A stretch of DNA of 64,000 nt. It comes from Novosphingobium panipatense (GTDB lineage Bacteria; Pseudomonadota; Alphaproteobacteria; Sphingomonadales; Sphingomonadaceae). The stretch covers positions 120,144 to 184,143 of the forward strand of contig NZ_MSQB01000012.1 in assembly GCF_002149965.1 (NCBI RefSeq). Reading direction: 5' to 3'. The position numbers and the translations under genes are program-made. The notes beneath the pieces were generated by a model, which saw only the letters and a list, made by a program, of their open reading frames with translations, had not been told where the DNA came from and did not search any database. How positions within the stretch are numbered: the first letter of the stretch is position 1; each line of letters starts with the position of its first letter. Below, piece by piece: positions 25,042-34,057 of the stretch.

Positions 25042-25680
25042 TTGGACGGACCAGACCATCCAGACGGCAAATCGCATCGCAAGCGGCGGGGGGCAGGTGA
25101 ACTGACCGCTGCGATACTCGCGGCGGCCCGAGCCGAGTTCGACGAGCGCGGGCCGACCGGTGCCACGACGGCCGCGATCGCCCGCCGTGCGGGCGTGACC
25201 GAAGCCCAGTTGTTCCGATATTTCCCGACCAAGGCTGCGCTTTTCCGCGAAGCCGTGTTCGGCGCGCTGAATACCCATTTCACGGAATTCCAGTCGGCGC
25301 AGTCGCCGTTCGTTGCCGGGGATCGCAGCGCAGCCGAGTGCTATATCAGGGATCTCATCGCTTTCCTTGGCGACAACCGGCAACTGATGGTGGCGCTCCT
25401 GGCCTCCCAGGCGTTTGCCGGCGGCGAGGAAAGCGGGCCGATCGCGGCCTTGTCGCAATATTTCGAGGCGGGAGCGGCCATGCGGGCGAAGCGGCTTGGC
25501 GAGAGCGATCAGGGAGGCGGTCAGGTGGGGGGGCACCGGATGGCCGTGCGCGTGTCCTTTGCCGCCGTGCTCGGCGCCGTGGCGTTCCGCGACTGGCTCT
25601 TCCCGCCGGGGATCGCCTCCGACGCAGAGATCGAGGCGGCATTCACGGACTTCATCCTGAACGGTCTGGGCGAGCGCTGA
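25042..25680 (+). CDS. TetR-family transcriptional regulator
   Basis: A 212-residue repressor. The N-terminal helix-turn-helix (about 20-65) reads ILAAARAEFDERGPTGATT then IARRAGVTEAQLFRYFPTKAALF, the standard TetR signature. The C-terminal ligand domain is not conserved. I chose the TTG at 25042 because AGGAG sits six bases upstream and the palindromic operator ends before it; an ATG 138 bases upstream would run translation through the operator. It probably senses the compound metabolised by the divergent VOC/SDR/DUF1214/sulfotransferase/ADH operon. Confidence 0.85.
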   Translation: MDGPDHPDGKSHRKRRGAGELTAAILAAARAEFDERGPTGATTAAIARRAGVTEAQLFRYFPTKAALFREAVFGALNTHFTEFQSAQSPFVAGDRSAAECYIRDLIAFLGDNRQLMVALLASQAFAGGEESGPIAALSQYFEAGAAMRAKRLGESDQGGGQVGGHRMAVRVSFAAVLGAVAFRDWLFPPGIASDAEIEAAFTDFILNGLGER

Positions 25681-25765
25681 AGGCGGCGCACCCTCGGATT
25701 GACGATGGCCTGCAGTTCCGCGCAATATTCCAGCATTTTAGAGCGCACATGAAGGGCAATGGGGT

Positions 25766-26662
25766 TTGGACCGCTGGCAATCCATGAGGATATTTGCCCG
25801 AGTGGCAGAGACGGCGAGCTTTGCGGAAGCCGCACGGCAGATGCGGCTCAGTCCGCCGGCCGTCACACGGGCGATAACCGCGCTGGAGGAGCAGATCGGC
25901 GTGAGGTTGCTCACCCGAACGACGCGCTCGGTCAAGCTGACCGAGGCCGGGCAGCGGTACTTCGAGGACTGTCGCCGCATCCTGGCGGACATTGCCGAAG
26001 CCGAAGCGTCCGCAGCGGGGACGCACGGTAACCCGACAGGCACGCTTACCGTCACCGGGCCGGTCATGTTCGGGCGAATGCATGTGCTTCCCATCCTGCT
26101 CGAATATCTCGATCGCTTTCCGGGCGTGGCGGGGCAGACGCTGTTCGTCGACCGTCCGGTAAACATCGTCGAGGAAGGGATCGATGTTGCCGTCAGGATC
26201 GGCAGTCTTCCGCCCTCGGGTCTGAGCGCCACGCGGGTCGGCTGGGTTCGTCGCACGATCTGCGGGGCGCCATCCTATTTCGATAAACATGGGGTTCCCG
26301 GTACGCCTGCCGAGCTTGCGCGACACCGGATCATCATGCCCACCGGCGCCTGGACCTCTCCCGAATGGCATTTCGGGCCGGACGGGCGCACCAGCGTCAC
26401 CGTGCATCCGCGCCTGTTCTGCAATACCAACGAGGCCGCCATTTCCGCGGCGGAACAAGGGTGGGGCATAGCCCGCGTGCTGTCCTACCGGGTCGCTCCG
26501 GCACTGGCGGAAGGGCGTCTGCAATCGGTGCTGGACGATCATGCGGACAGTCCGATCCCCGTTCACGTCGTCCATGTCGAGGGACGGCATGCCACGGCCA
26601 AGGTGCGTGCCTTCATCGACCTTGCTGTCGAGCGGCTACGCGACATTGCTTTGCTGCAATGA
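25766..26662 (+). CDS. LysR-family transcriptional regulator
   Basis: A 298-residue LTTR. The DNA-binding domain (residues 5-64) reads SMRIFARVAETASFAEAARQ then LSPPAVTRAITALEEQIGVRLL, followed by a periplasmic-binding-type effector domain ending in VRAFIDLAVERL. The TTG start at 25766 gives the typical MDRWQSMRIF N-terminus of this subgroup; ATG 25784 would trim six residues. The gene is followed on the same strand, after 128 bp, by an alpha/beta hydrolase and then a PNPOx-like protein, which are plausible targets. The inducer is unknown. Confidence 0.87.
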   Translation: MDRWQSMRIFARVAETASFAEAARQMRLSPPAVTRAITALEEQIGVRLLTRTTRSVKLTEAGQRYFEDCRRILADIAEAEASAAGTHGNPTGTLTVTGPVMFGRMHVLPILLEYLDRFPGVAGQTLFVDRPVNIVEEGIDVAVRIGSLPPSGLSATRVGWVRRTICGAPSYFDKHGVPGTPAELARHRIIMPTGAWTSPEWHFGPDGRTSVTVHPRLFCNTNEAAISAAEQGWGIARVLSYRVAPALAEGRLQSVLDDHADSPIPVHVVHVEGRHATAKVRAFIDLAVERLRDIALLQ

Positions 26663-26790
26663 CTGCATTGTTCCGATTTTAGGAATAATGTCTTTCAGAA
26701 TTGGAGAATTAACGAGGCAGGGCGCAGCAATTACATCTTCCATCAGAAGCTGACGCAGATCGCGCAGCGGTACTGAACAAGGTGGAAGAC

Positions 26791-27780
26791 ATGACCAAGC
26801 GACTGATCCTTTCCCTAATGCTGGCGACCGCGCCAGTTACCGCAGTAGTTACCGCGCCGGCAAGCGCGATGGCGGCGCCTTCGCAAACCACTTCAGCCAC
26901 AAGCACCGCGCCCGCTACCGTCCACTACCGCACGGCAACCATAGACGGCGTGAAGATGGCCTACCGCGAAGCCGGCCCGGCCGACGGCCCAGTGGTTCTG
27001 CTGCTGCACGGTTTTCCCACCAGCTCGCACATGTTCCGCAACCTGATCCCGCTGCTGGCCGATCGCTACCACGTGATCGCGCCCGACTATCCCGGCTTCG
27101 GGCAGAGCGATGCGCCCGATCACAAGCAGTTCGTCTACAGCTTCGGACACTATGCCGACATGGTGGATGAACTGATGGGGCAGCTCGGTGCGCAGCGCTA
27201 TGCCATGTACGTCATGGATTACGGCGCGCCGGTCGGCTACCGGCTGGCGATCAAGCATCCCGAGCGGGTCAGCGGGCTCATCGTCCAGAACGGCAATGCC
27301 TATGACGAAGGGCTCGGCGCGTTCTGGGATCCGATCAAGGCCTACTGGAAGAGCGGGTCGGCGAAGGACCGCGAGGCGCAGGCCTGGCTGGTGACGCAGA
27401 AGGCAACGATATTCCAGTATACCGACGGCGTCAGCGACCTGTCGCGTATCAGCCCGGACAACTGGGTCCACGATCAGGCCCTGCTCGACCGGCCGGGCAA
27501 CAAGGACATCCAGCTCGACCTGTTCTACGATTATCGCACCAATGTGCCGCTCTACCCGCAGTTCCAGCAGTTCTTCCGCGAGCGCAAGCCGCCGACGCTG
27601 ATCGTCTGGGGCAAGAACGACAAGATCTTTCCCGAACCGGGCGCCCACCCCTACTTGCGCGACCTTCCCGAGGCGGAACTCCACCTTCTCGATACCGGGC
27701 ATTTCGCCCTGGAGGACAAGCTGGACGAGATGGGCCCGCTGATCCGCGACTTCCTCGATCGCAAGGTCGCTCCCCGCTGA
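26791..27780 (+). CDS. secreted alpha/beta hydrolase, epoxide hydrolase/haloalkane dehalogenase type
   Basis: A 329-residue protein with a signal peptide (cleaved near SAMAAPS, residue 30). The oxyanion motif HGFPTSS is followed by the nucleophile elbow VMDYGAPVG, where the nucleophile is Asp rather than Ser, and by a C-terminal DTGHFALED with the catalytic His. HGxP plus an Asp nucleophile indicates an epoxide hydrolase-like enzyme acting in the periplasm. I chose ATG 26791, five bases after AAGGTGG; a GTG at 26782 lies inside that ribosome site. It is possibly controlled by the LysR gene upstream. The substrate is not predictable. Confidence 0.85.
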   Translation: MTKRLILSLMLATAPVTAVVTAPASAMAAPSQTTSATSTAPATVHYRTATIDGVKMAYREAGPADGPVVLLLHGFPTSSHMFRNLIPLLADRYHVIAPDYPGFGQSDAPDHKQFVYSFGHYADMVDELMGQLGAQRYAMYVMDYGAPVGYRLAIKHPERVSGLIVQNGNAYDEGLGAFWDPIKAYWKSGSAKDREAQAWLVTQKATIFQYTDGVSDLSRISPDNWVHDQALLDRPGNKDIQLDLFYDYRTNVPLYPQFQQFFRERKPPTLIVWGKNDKIFPEPGAHPYLRDLPEAELHLLDTGHFALEDKLDEMGPLIRDFLDRKVAPR

Positions 27781-27838
27781 CCGACCGGCCGGGGCGGCCC
27801 CGCAAAAGGCTCCCCGGCGCCAATATCGGAGGTGCATC

Positions 27839-28480
27839 ATGTCTTACGGATTTCTGGATATCGCCACGACCCCCAGCGTCCGCGCAGCCCAGACGGAAAT
27901 GGGCGCCGACAGGCAATGGGCCGCGTTCGAGGGCGATCGCGCATTCGACCGCTTCACCCGCAACGAGGCCGCCTTCATTACCGCGCGCGACAGTTTCTAC
28001 ATGGGGTCGGTATCGGAAGACGGCTGGCCTTATGTCCAGCATCGCGGCGGCCCGGCGGGGTTTCTCCAGCTGGTGGACGAACGTACTCTGGCTTTCGCCG
28101 ACTATCGCGGCAACCGCCAGTATATCAGCACCGGCAATCTCGCCGCCAACGACCGGGCCTGCCTGATCCTGATGGACTATCCCCGGCGCATGCGGCTGAA
28201 GATCTATGCCCATGTGGAGAAGTTGTCGTTGGACGCCGATCCGGCATTGACCGAGCTTGTCCTCGATCCCGGATACAAGGCCCGGCCCGAGCGGATCTTC
28301 CGGTTGCGACTGGCGGCGTTCGACTGGAATTGCCCGCAGCACATCACCCCGCGCTTCACGGAACGGGAGATCGAACAGGCGGTTCGTCCCCTCCACGAAC
28401 GCATCGCGGAACTGGAAAAGACGATTGCAGGCTTCGAGAGCGGTACAACAGGGCTTTATGGGCCGGGATCGGATCGCTGA
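27839..28480 (+). CDS. pyridoxamine 5'-phosphate oxidase-fold flavoprotein
   Basis: A 213-residue split-barrel protein. The core ARDSFYMGSVSEDGWPYVQHRGGPAGFL and the following strand LAFADYRGNRQYISTGNL are typical of PNPOx-like proteins that bind FMN, F420 or heme. A short coiled region closes the protein (HERIAELEKTIAG). Such proteins often reduce or detoxify small molecules or act in general stress. It is 58 bp downstream of the hydrolase on the same strand and may be its operon partner. It is not PdxH itself, because PdxH substrate motifs are missing. Confidence 0.82.
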   Translation: MSYGFLDIATTPSVRAAQTEMGADRQWAAFEGDRAFDRFTRNEAAFITARDSFYMGSVSEDGWPYVQHRGGPAGFLQLVDERTLAFADYRGNRQYISTGNLAANDRACLILMDYPRRMRLKIYAHVEKLSLDADPALTELVLDPGYKARPERIFRLRLAAFDWNCPQHITPRFTEREIEQAVRPLHERIAELEKTIAGFESGTTGLYGPGSDR

Positions 28481-28511
28481 AGCGGCGCGGCGCCCGCTTC
28501 ATCCGGGCAGG

Positions 28512-28877
28512 TCACTGGGCGACCGGCAGCCAAGGCCTGTAGAGAGTTAGTGGATAGAGCTTCAGGTCGGCCTCTTCGAGCAGTCTGGCGCAGCGCGCGA
28601 TGACGGCGAACAGGCAGCGGTCGGCCGGGAGCATATCCGCCGCATTGATACGTTGGGCAGCGGCCAGCCAGGCCAGCAAGGTAAGCTCATCGTCGCCAAG
28701 GTAACGTGTCTGCGGCGACAGGATTTCCATATCCTTGCGCGCGGCGATGTGGCGAAGACGGCGGAAGGCGCTGCTTTTTTCCGCATCGCCGTCAAACGGC
28801 TCGGCGCCTCTCAGGATCGCCAGCACGCGGCGTTCGATGCGGGGGCGGCGATGCAGGGTGCGGTTGCTGTGAGTCAT
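28512..28877 (-). CDS. small protein of unknown function at the end of the second iron cassette
   Basis: A 121-residue protein with no signal peptide or transmembrane helix and a basic N-terminus (RTLHRRPRIERR). It starts 13 bp after tonB with a clear AGGAG ribosome site, so it is the last gene of the sigma/FecR/receptor/PepSY/DUF3649/TonB transcription unit. The C-terminal half (LLAWLAAAQRINAADMLPADR) looks helical. I do not recognise the family. Conserved linkage with TonB would suggest a cytoplasmic accessory of iron uptake; from this window only the position is seen. Confidence 0.65.
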   Translation of the reverse strand: MTHSNRTLHRRPRIERRVLAILRGAEPFDGDAEKSSAFRRLRHIAARKDMEILSPQTRYLGDDELTLLAWLAAAQRINAADMLPADRCLFAVIARCARLLEEADLKLYPLTLYRPWLPVAQ

Positions 28878-28890
28878 GAAACGCTCCTGC

Positions 28891-29613
28891 TCAACGCATG
28901 AAGAATTCGACCGGGACGACCAGTTCGATGGTCTCGCCCTTCACGTCTTCCGGCGGTTTCGGCAGCGGCTGGGCACGCTTGGGCAGCGATAATGCCTCCT
29001 GGTCGAGCGAGCGGAAACCTGAGGATCGCTCCAGCGAGACCGACAGCACTTTGCCCTGTCTGTCCATCGTGAAGCGGATATAGGGCACGCCCTGCTGGCG
29101 CGCGAAGTGGGCATCGCGCGGGTAGCGCTTCACTTTGTCGAGCGCGGCGAGCACGAGGCCCTGCCAGGTCGGCTTGCCGCTGGAGGCTTGGGGGGCGGGC
29201 GGGGCCGGCTTGCTGACGGGGGCGGTGGTTTCCTTTACCGGCGGCCCGGGATCGGGCGTTACCGGCGGAGCAGGTGGGGCTGCTGCAACGACATTGCTTG
29301 TCGGAATGGCGATTTCCGGTGCCTCTATCGTGGCTCTCTGCTGTTCCGGGATGGATTTGTCCTTCCTTGCCTGCTCTGGGCCCGGCGGAACTTCGCGAAC
29401 GGGTTCGGGCGGTGCAGCAGGCGGTGCGACTTTGAAGGCCGTCAACGTCGAGGCGGGCAGGGCGGCGGTATGGTGCTGCCAGGTCAGGAACAGGCTTGCG
29501 AGAATGGCCAGGCCGGTCGATCCGGTGCCGCACAGTCCTGCCAGGCGCGCGGCAGGAGAAGTGGGCCGATCGGCGAAGCGGGTTGCAGGCGGGACAATCG
29601 GCATCGGCGTCAC
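28891..29613 (-). CDS. tonB: energy transducer TonB (cassette 2)
   Basis: A 240-residue TonB with a transmembrane anchor (GSTGLAILASLFLTWQHH), a Pro-rich spacer (PEPVREVPPGPEQARKDKS) and a C-terminal TonB domain almost identical to that of the 15145 gene over the last 100 residues, ending PVEFFMR. I placed the start at GTG 29613, which overlaps the DUF3649 stop (GTGA); ATG 29604 three codons on is also possible. The N-terminal 40 residues differ completely from its paralogue. It belongs to the cassette with the interrupted receptor. Confidence 0.88.
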   Translation of the reverse strand: MTPMPIVPPATRFADRPTSPAARLAGLCGTGSTGLAILASLFLTWQHHTAALPASTLTAFKVAPPAAPPEPVREVPPGPEQARKDKSIPEQQRATIEAPEIAIPTSNVVAAAPPAPPVTPDPGPPVKETTAPVSKPAPPAPQASSGKPTWQGLVLAALDKVKRYPRDAHFARQQGVPYIRFTMDRQGKVLSVSLERSSGFRSLDQEALSLPKRAQPLPKPPEDVKGETIELVVPVEFFMR

Positions 29614-29882
29614 TCTGCGGACAAGGCCAGAACGGCAAGACCGCAAGGCAGGGCGAGGGCCAGCAGCCAGAACCAGGCTCGGGCCGTGCTGCGGGCATGG
29701 AAGATGGTCATCGAGACGCCTGCGAACAGGGCAAAGCTGGCCAGCGTCACGCCGGTGACTGCTTCCACCGGATCGGCGCCGAGGCGGATCAGGACGCGCG
29801 AGACGGCCACCGTCGCCAGCGCCGTCAGTCCATAGGCGCCCAGCGTCCCAGCCAGTATCCGGGAGCAAGTGCGAAGGGTCAT
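29610..29882 (-). CDS. DUF3649-type small membrane protein
   Basis: A 90-residue inner-membrane protein with three predicted helices (LAGTLGAYGLTALATVAVS, AVTGVTLASFALFAGVSMTI, WFWLLALALPCGLAVLAL). The family is regularly found between PepSY-type iron-reductase proteins and TonB in siderophore loci; its biochemical role is not established. ATG 29882 overlaps the PepSY stop (ATGA) and its own stop overlaps the tonB GTG, so the three genes are tightly coupled. It may assist PepSY or the TonB complex (inference). Confidence 0.8.
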   Translation of the reverse strand: MTLRTCSRILAGTLGAYGLTALATVAVSRVLIRLGADPVEAVTGVTLASFALFAGVSMTIFHARSTARAWFWLLALALPCGLAVLALSAE

Positions 29883-31405
29883 GATCGCACCTTGCGCGTG
29901 GCGAGCCGCCGTGCGGCGAATGCCAATGTGGCGGAGGTCGCCAGCATCATGAAGTCGAACCCGGCGAAGACCCAATCCCCGGCGAGGAGACTTGCGGCCA
30001 ATCCGTGCGTGGTCGTGAGGGCATTCACAAGCGGCACCAGTGCATAGAGCAAGGCGGATAGAGCGAGCGCTTCGATCCAGGCCCGGGCAGCGGGCCGCAG
30101 CAGTGTCCAGAAGAGCAAGGCGCCCCATGTCAGGAACAGGCAGTCGATCTCCCACGCGCCGCGCTCGGCAAGGTCCAGCGGTAGCAGGCGATTGGCGAGG
30201 AAATAGGCGGCGATCCCGGCCATTGGACCGACGATCATGGCGATGTTGAGACGCTCCACCAGCCGGAATCCGAAATGGGGGCGGGCGGGATCGGGCAGGC
30301 GGGCGCGGCGCTTCACGGTCCACAGGACAAGGCCCGTTCCCACCATCGCCGTTCCCGACACGCCCGACACGAAATAGAGCCAGCGCAAGGCGGTGTCGGC
30401 GAAAGTGCCAAGGTGGAGCAGGATCATCACGTCCTGAGCCGCCCGTGCGCCGCCCTCGGCAGGCGCGCGATAGAGTACATGTCCATCGATCGCGGAAAGG
30501 ATCAGGCGCGGTGCCGGTATGCCCAGACGGTCGCGCTGGGCGTAGAACGATGCCGTTGCCTGGACGTCGCCGGGATGGGTGATCGTAAGGCCCCCGACAT
30601 GGCCGCCATCCCACGCCGCCTGGGCGCGCTGTGCCAGCAGGGTCAGGGGCAGCATGGGCTTTGGTCTGCCCGCTGCGGGATATTCCGGCGCATCGGGATA
30701 GACCACGTCGTTGTAGGCGGCGCGGGTTGGGAAATTCGCGGAAATTGCCCATGGCATGATCGTGAACAGCAGCGCGGCAAGACCGGTGTAAGTGATCATC
30801 AGGTGGAACGGCAGGGCCAGCACGGCGGTCGCGTTGTGGCCGTCCAGCCAGGATCGCTGGCCTTTGCCGAAGCGCAGGGTGAAGAAGTCTGCGAAGATCT
30901 TCTTGTGCGTCACCACGCCGGAGAGGATCGCCACCAGCATCGCGAGCGCCGCCACGCAGACCAGGCTGCGCGCCCAGAGGCGCGGCACGGCGTAGAGGTC
31001 GTAATGAAAGCGATAGAGGAAATTGCCGCCCTGCGTGTCGCGCACTTTCACGTCGCGGCCCGTTGCGGGATCGAGCGTGGCCTTGCCCTCGTTTTCAGGG
31101 CCTTCTCCCTCGGCCCCCTCCCACGAAACACGCACGACCTGCCCGCCGCGCGCGGGCAGCGAAACGGTCCACGCCTGTGCACCGCCAGCCCGGTCGTGCA
31201 GGAGTGTGTCGGCCGCTGCCAATGCCTTCATCGACAGCGCGCCGGACGACATTTCCGGTCGCATCCAGCGCGAAATCTCCTGCTGGAAATAGGCTGTGGT
31301 CCCGAACAGGAAGATCAGGAACAGCAGCCAGCCGGGCAGCAGCCCCACCCAGGTGTGGAGCGCCGCCATCGACTGGCGAAAGCCCGGAGATTTCGCACCC
31401 GGCAT
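29879..31405 (-). CDS. PepSY-associated transmembrane protein (putative ferric-siderophore reductase)
   Basis: A 508-residue polytopic membrane protein with the PepSY_TM architecture. The N-terminus SMAALHTWVGLLPGWLLFLIF has the usual His-containing first helix; LDGHNATAVLALPFHLMITYTG is the next signature; conserved histidines and a periplasmic PepSY region follow, with a last helix cluster near WEIDCLFLTWGALLFW. Members of this group beside ferric-chelate receptors are thought to reduce iron from siderophores at the inner membrane. It starts four bases after the natural stop of the receptor gene and overlaps the DUF3649 gene. Function is inferred from family and position. Confidence 0.82.
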   Translation of the reverse strand: MPGAKSPGFRQSMAALHTWVGLLPGWLLFLIFLFGTTAYFQQEISRWMRPEMSSGALSMKALAAADTLLHDRAGGAQAWTVSLPARGGQVVRVSWEGAEGEGPENEGKATLDPATGRDVKVRDTQGGNFLYRFHYDLYAVPRLWARSLVCVAALAMLVAILSGVVTHKKIFADFFTLRFGKGQRSWLDGHNATAVLALPFHLMITYTGLAALLFTIMPWAISANFPTRAAYNDVVYPDAPEYPAAGRPKPMLPLTLLAQRAQAAWDGGHVGGLTITHPGDVQATASFYAQRDRLGIPAPRLILSAIDGHVLYRAPAEGGARAAQDVMILLHLGTFADTALRWLYFVSGVSGTAMVGTGLVLWTVKRRARLPDPARPHFGFRLVERLNIAMIVGPMAGIAAYFLANRLLPLDLAERGAWEIDCLFLTWGALLFWTLLRPAARAWIEALALSALLYALVPLVNALTTTHGLAASLLAGDWVFAGFDFMMLATSATLAFAARRLATRKVRS

Positions 31406-31409
31406 CGCC

Positions 31410-33935
31410 TCAGTAGGTCCCGCGCAGGGTCACCATGAAGTTGCGCGGATTGCCGTAAGTCGCCGCGCTGCTGGTGGAGACGCGGTAGGTCTCGTTGGCA
31501 AGGTTGTCGATATAGATGCCGAGCGTCAGGTGACGGTCGATCTCGTAGTCGGCGCTGGCACCGATCACGGTATAGCCCTTGCGCAAGTCGCTGTTGCCAA
31601 ACACCCGGACGCCGCCGCCCAGCCGCAGACCTTCGAGTGCGCCGGGGAGCTGGTAGGTGCTCCATACGCGGGCCGAATGCTTGGGCGCTCAGAGCAGGAT
31701 CGGCGCGCCATCGTCTTCCTTGTTCTTGGTGACGTTGAAGGTATAGCCCGCCGAAATCTGCCAGCTGCGCGTCAGCGCGCCTTTCAGTTCGGCATCGAAG
31801 CCCTTGCTGGTCTGAAGCTTGGCCACGCGCTGCATGTAAGTGGTGCCATAGCCGGGGATCACGACCTGCCCCTGCTCCTCGTCATTCACATAGACGTTGT
31901 TCTTCTCGATATAGAATACCGAGACGGCGGCCTGAAGCGCCCCTCCGGCAAGGTCGCCCTTGACGCCCGCTTCGTAGTTGCGGCCGGTGGTCGGCTTGTC
32001 CGAATAGGTGATCTTGGTCGGGTCTTCGTTCCACTGACCGATCGGCACGGTGTTTTGCATCGGCTCGAAGATCTGCGCGTAGCTGGCATAGGCCGTCCAG
32101 TCGCGCGAGAAGTCGTAGGTCGCGGCGGCGTAGGGCACGAACTTGCCGATGGACTGGCCGCGGAAATTCTCGTTGCGGCTGTAGCGCCCGCCGACGATCA
32201 GCTTGACCGGGTCGGCCAGATGCATGCCCAGCGTGCCCCAGAAGCCATAGCGCGTGGTATCCCAGCCGTTGTCGCTATAGACGCTGCCCCAGGTGCCATA
32301 GCCGCTCCACGTCGCGATCTCGGCCTTGGTTGGCTTGGCGTAGCGGTAGTAGGTGAGGTAATCCTCGACCGTGACCCCGGCGATGCCGCCGATGGGGTTG
32401 GTCGAATTGGCTTGGCTGCGCGACCAGTTGGCGCCCACGGCAAGGTCGTGCTGTTGGCCGAACAGGGTGAACTTGCCCTTGAGGTTGGCGTCCAACAGGG
32501 TCTGGTTGGCATGGCCGTGCGACATCCAGCGCATGAAGTAGCCGCTGGGCGTCGCCGCGTCCGAATTGATGCCGATACCGTAGTAGCCGTAGAGTTCGTT
32601 GGAATCAGTCTCATTGCGGGTGGCGTTGATGGTCAGGTTCCAGTCGGCGCTGAAATCGTGGCTGACTTTGGCGAAGTACTGGAGCGTCTTCGCCTTGTCG
32701 TAAGCCCATTCGGGCATCCACGAATCCCGCTTGGACAGGATCGGCAGGTTCTCCGGCGTGCCAAGGCTGCCCGCCCGCCATGCCAGCGTGCGTTCGTACT
32801 TCTGGGCATTGAGATCGTCATAGCTCAGGCCCGCAGACAACGTGGTGTCGGGCGTGACGTCCCACTCGATGATGCCGTAGCCGAACTTGTCCTTGGTATA
32901 GGCGCCGGTGAAATAGGAATCGGCGTCCTGCCAGCCCGCAACCACGCGCGCGCGCAGGGTGCCGGACTGGTTGAGCGGGCCGCCCACGTCCAGTTCCGCG
33001 CGGTAGTTGTTCCAGCTTCCGGCATAGGCGGCGAACTTGATCTGGCGCTCCGCCGTCGGGCGCTTGCGCACGAGATTGACGGTGCCGCTGGCATCGCCGT
33101 TGCCCGAATAGAGCCCGTCCGCGCCGCGCATCACCTCGACGTGATCGTAGGCGAGCAGGTTGGGCAGGCCGACACCGTTGATGATGGACTGCAAGCCGTC
33201 ATGCATGCGCATCGGGCTGCCGCCGTCGATGGTCAGGTTCTGGAGCAGAAACCCGCGCGAATAGAACACCGGCGTGCGCGTATTGTACGAGGCGACGTAG
33301 ATGCCGGTCACCTGATCGAGCGCGGCGGTGACGGTGGTGATGTCCTTGTCCTCGATCTCCTGCGCGGTCAGCACGGTGACGCTGCGCGGAATCTCGCGGA
33401 GGCGTTCGGCGGACTTGCCGCCGACCTGGGCGTACTGTCCGGCCAGCGATTTCGTGCCCTCGGTCATCGTCAGGGCAAGCCCGGCGCCGTCGGTTCCGGT
33501 GCCGGTTGCAGTTTCGCTGCCGCCCTCGACGCGGACCGGGCCAAGCTGGGTGGTGCCGTCCGATACTTGCGGCGCGCGCTCGATGGTGAAAGTGCGCGGC
33601 GCGGTCTGGCGGAAGGTGAGGCCCGTGCCCGCCAGGAGGCGCGACAGCGCTTCGGCGGGGGCAAGGCTGCCCTTGACCCCGGAAGTCGAGATGCCCTGCG
33701 TCAGCGGCGCGTCGTAGACCAGCTCGATCCGTGCCTGCCGGGCAAGCTGGTTGAGCGCGGCGGGAAGCGGCCCGGCGGCAATGTCATAGGCCGCAGCGCT
33801 TTGGGCTGCAGCGGCGCCCGGCAACGCGGCGCAAAGCGTGGTGGTGGCCAGCAGAGCGAAAGCAAGGCTGCGCGCCGCCGAACGGACAGGGCGGTGCAGG
33901 CGGTTCGAATTCACGGAAAAATACCCCCGGATCAT
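31410..33935 (-). pseudogene. TonB-dependent siderophore receptor interrupted by an in-frame TGA (cassette 2)
   Basis: Reading from ATG 33935, the frame encodes a signal peptide, an STN domain (AAGPLPAALNQLARQARIELV), the plug (VEVMRGADGLYSGNGDASGTVNLVRKR) and most of the barrel, then meets TGA at 31691-31689 after 748 residues (TPRT-type end at GAPILL). The same frame continues uninterrupted for 92 sense codons with perfect receptor C-terminal sequence (APKHSARVWSTYQLPG, then IDNLANETYR and NFMVTLRGTY) to the natural stop at 31410. There is no frameshift, only one nonsense codon. The lost strands and terminal aromatic residue are needed for outer-membrane assembly, so the product should be non-functional unless the TGA is read through or is a sequencing error. 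All its operon partners are intact. Confidence 0.85.
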
Positions 33936-34057
33936 GACAGAACGCGAGCGCGGACTTCGCTATTGCGACGCGCTCTCATCCATCAGACGAGCGACCTTGC
34001 AAAAACGGGACTTTGCCGGATGCATTTTTTTCGGATTTTTTCGAAAGGGCTGGAAAA

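Noticed and set aside
26663..26790. Regulatory site for the LysR protein before the alpha/beta hydrolase
   Set aside because: The gap is AT-rich but I could not find a convincing T-N11-A dyad with extended symmetry.
31410..31691. Frameshift or separate small gene at the receptor 3' end
   Set aside because: The downstream coding part is in exactly the same frame as the 748-codon part, and the codons between are receptor-like, so a single nonsense codon explains it.
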